In this document: positions 6,315 to 7,546 of the stretch, piece by piece | How positions within the stretch are numbered: position 1 is the first letter of the stretch | How the letters are laid out: the number at the start of each line of letters is the position of its first letter | DNA from: JAJYTL01 sp046705265 | GTDB taxonomy: Bacteria > Pseudomonadota > Alphaproteobacteria > Ferrovibrionales > Ferrovibrionaceae | Length of the DNA stretch: 7,546 nt | Assembly (NCBI GenBank): GCA_046705265.1 | Contig: JBJKQL010000001.1 | Coordinates: 1 to 7,546 of the forward strand | Reading direction: 5' to 3' | Position numbers and translations under genes: made by a program | The notes under the pieces: generated by a model | Seen by the model: only the letters and a program-made list of their open reading frames with translations | Databases searched by the model: none | What the model was told of the DNA's origin: nothing

Positions 6315-7256
6315 GTGGTTTACGGTGCCTTTTGGTGTGTGGGGGAGGGGTGGCAGACTCAGACGACTGTCGTGGGGGTGTCTGTGCCGACCGTTTCTAA
6401 AGTGAAGACTCGGAATAAGCAGCGGAGCGCCGCGTTCCCGCGGGCGCGGATCAATTCCAAGGCTTTGTCGCCGGACGTCGCATCGGGGTGGGAAGCGGTG
6501 CGACTTGCTGCGAAGGTGCTGCGCGCGTCATCGATTCCTCCGGCGCAATATTCAGAGGCGCTATCAGCCATATCGCAGACATTGGCGGAATTGTGTGCCG
6601 AAGACGAGGAGCGGTCGTTTGTGCCGGCGTGGAATCGGGAGAACCGCACCGGCCGGCAACAAGATGGCGGGGCGGCCGGAGATCGGTCGGCCAGCGCCAA
6701 GCCGGCCAAGCGTCATCCGCGCCGCCGCTTGGGACGATCTTCGGCAACGGGTAAGGACTCAGCCGGGAGCGACGGGGAGGCAGCCCCGCCATTAGCGCCT
6801 CTGCCACCACAGGTGCGTCTAATCCGCCGTGCCGAAATCTTGCCTGACCGTACCGCCGTAACGCCAGAGTCCCTACCTAAGGGACTGCGGCGCAGCGTAG
6901 TCAAGTGGTTCGACGACAAGCATCGGAGGGGCGCCCTTCATGTGCCGGGGATTGGCGGCGAGGTCGCGATCAGTGGTGCGGCGCTCGACGCGTTCGGCTT
7001 GCATCGTCTCTTCCGCGGCCAGGAGGTAATGGTCGAAGTGGCCGAGGAGAAAGGGACGGCGACCGTCGTCTCGCTCGCCTTGCCGAGCGAGACGGCCACG
7101 CCGAACCGAAATTTTGCCGCTGTGCCGTCGCAAGGACGCCGCCGCTTATCAGTGGTCGTCGAGGACAAGCGCAAAGCGCTGCAGCGGGTTGGCGCCAAGC
7201 TTAAGGCGGAGAGTATCTTCAATAATAATGGCACCGACGACAGCTCGGACGGCTAG
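6315..7256 (+). CDS. Protein with degenerate C-terminal cold-shock domain
   Basis: Up to 313 residues from a GTG at 6315. There is no in-frame ATG before residue 239, so the start is uncertain: GTG codons at 6372, 6378, 6384 and 6402 are alternatives, and 6384 has GGGGG five bases before it. The basic VKTRNKQR stretch probably opens the real protein. Residues 57-98 are a likely helical segment; 105-165 are low-complexity, rich in basic residues, Gly, Ala and Pro. Residues 193-256 resemble a CspA-type beta-barrel: VVKWFDD matches the conserved first strand (VKWFN), and the LHRLFRGQEVMVEV and GTATVVSL segments match the later strands. However, RNP1 (usually KGFGFI) reads HRRGALHV and RNP2 (usually DVFVHFSAL) reads EVAISGAAL, so the aromatic nucleic-acid face is largely lost. 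A basic tail (GRRRLSVVVEDKRKALQRVGAKLK) follows. It may bind RNA differently or act through protein contacts. It stands alone. Confidence 0.72.
   Translation: MVYGAFWCVGEGWQTQTTVVGVSVPTVSKVKTRNKQRSAAFPRARINSKALSPDVASGWEAVRLAAKVLRASSIPPAQYSEALSAISQTLAELCAEDEERSFVPAWNRENRTGRQQDGGAAGDRSASAKPAKRHPRRRLGRSSATGKDSAGSDGEAAPPLAPLPPQVRLIRRAEILPDRTAVTPESLPKGLRRSVVKWFDDKHRRGALHVPGIGGEVAISGAALDAFGLHRLFRGQEVMVEVAEEKGTATVVSLALPSETATPNRNFAAVPSQGRRRLSVVVEDKRKALQRVGAKLKAESIFNNNGTDDSSDG
7065..7096. repeat. Long perfect inverted repeat inside coding sequence
   Basis: CGTCTCGCTCG (7067-7077), loop CCTTGC, CGAGCGAGACG (7084-7094): an 11-bp perfect stem extendable by one G-U and one G-C pair to 13. It lies inside the cold-shock-domain gene where the domain's last strand ends (coding VVSLALPSETAT). 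No T-run follows on either side. In RNA it would be a very stable hairpin. Confidence 0.7.
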
Positions 7257-7340
7257 ATTTCGCTACCGAACCACTGTTTGCCGACCTGCGCCTCGCTTCT
7301 GCCCAGCGCCAATGTGGTTCAGATAACCTTAACTATCCAT

Positions 7341-7356
7341 TGGTATGGTCGCTGCA
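7341..7356 (+). promoter_or_regulatory. Sigma-54-like -24/-12 promoter
   Basis: TGGTATGGTCGCTGCA matches the sigma-54 pattern TGGYAYG-N4-YTGCA. GG at 7342-7343 and GC at 7354-7355 have the required 10 bases between them. Transcription would start near 7367, about 90 bases before the next ATG, and would need an enhancer-binding activator. Single sites of this kind also arise by chance. The remainder of 7257-7457 shows no gene and no clear terminator. Confidence 0.4.
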
Positions 7357-7457
7357 CCATTGGCCCTGAGTGGACGTGATCGTCGGTTGATGCGCTCCTT
7401 CGTTGCAGCCGGTAAGTAAGCGTTTTGAGGGCAGGAGAGGAATCGAGAAGGGTGATC

Positions 7458-7546
7458 ATGACGACGATGGAACAGCAAAATCTTAGCTCGGGTGGCGCGA
7501 GCGGGAAGCTGGTTTCGGAATTGGCGAGCCGGATCGGGAACCTGGG
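7458..7546 (+). CDS. Start of an unidentified protein (cut by window end)
   Basis: ATG with GAGAAGG (7446-7452) five bases upstream opens a frame that stays open for 29 codons to the window end. It begins MTTMEQQNLSSGGASGKLV and continues SELASRIGNL. The polar start followed by an amphipathic ELASRIGNLG helix is reminiscent of the N-terminus of some soluble methyl-accepting chemotaxis-type signalling proteins in alphaproteobacteria, but this is a faint resemblance. A sigma-54-like promoter about 100 bases upstream would fit a motility or signalling gene. Product otherwise unknown. Confidence 0.55.
   Translation, partial: MTTMEQQNLSSGGASGKLVSELASRIGNL

Noticed and set aside
7268..7320. GAACCAC...GTGGTTC inverted repeat after the cold-shock-domain gene as a terminator
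   Set aside because: The 7-base arms are 39 bases apart with no inner pairing extension and no T-run.

Overview
The window looks like chromosomal DNA from a GC-rich alphaproteobacterium, possibly Rhodospirillales. This is inferred from base composition, GTG starts and the family mix; no rRNA or marker gene settles it. There is no tRNA, rRNA or CRISPR array that I can see. Seven protein genes or gene remnants are supported, plus the edges of two more.

Left part (1-1669): the beginning of a leftward ORF, resembling the first residues of an IS630-type transposase, sits at the edge. It abuts an allophanate hydrolase gene (atzF type) that has lost about its first 100 codons, including the catalytic lysine region. 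The gene also carries an in-frame TAG just before the GGSSSGS motif. The rest of the frame is open to its natural end, so this looks like a recently inactivated nitrogen-catabolism gene (last step of urea/biuret breakdown via allophanate).

Middle (1893-4456): a rightward exported SYLF (Ysc84-like) lipid-binding protein gene converges, across a GC hairpin, on a leftward gene for an exported ankyrin-repeat protein. Upstream of the ankyrin gene on the same strand is a complete acyl-CoA dehydrogenase with its catalytic glutamate.

Right of that, a 367-base divergent control region (4457-4823) holds several palindromes. It also holds a well-formed AGGAGG-GTG small ORF that chains by TGATG and ATGA overlaps into a 12-TM major facilitator transporter (4824-6071). 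The transporter has poor initiation signals of its own, so translational coupling is plausible.

Right end: a 243-base gap contains a small hairpin and a short AT-rich block resembling the insertion-sequence end at the left edge. It is followed by a 300-residue-class protein whose C-terminal part looks like a cold-shock domain with eroded RNP motifs; a long perfect inverted repeat lies inside its coding sequence. A 201-base spacer with a good sigma-54-like -24/-12 element leads into a gene cut by the window end.

The genes do not form one obvious pathway. The points most worth checking are the decayed atzF, the coupled small ORFs before the transporter, and the degenerate cold-shock-domain protein.
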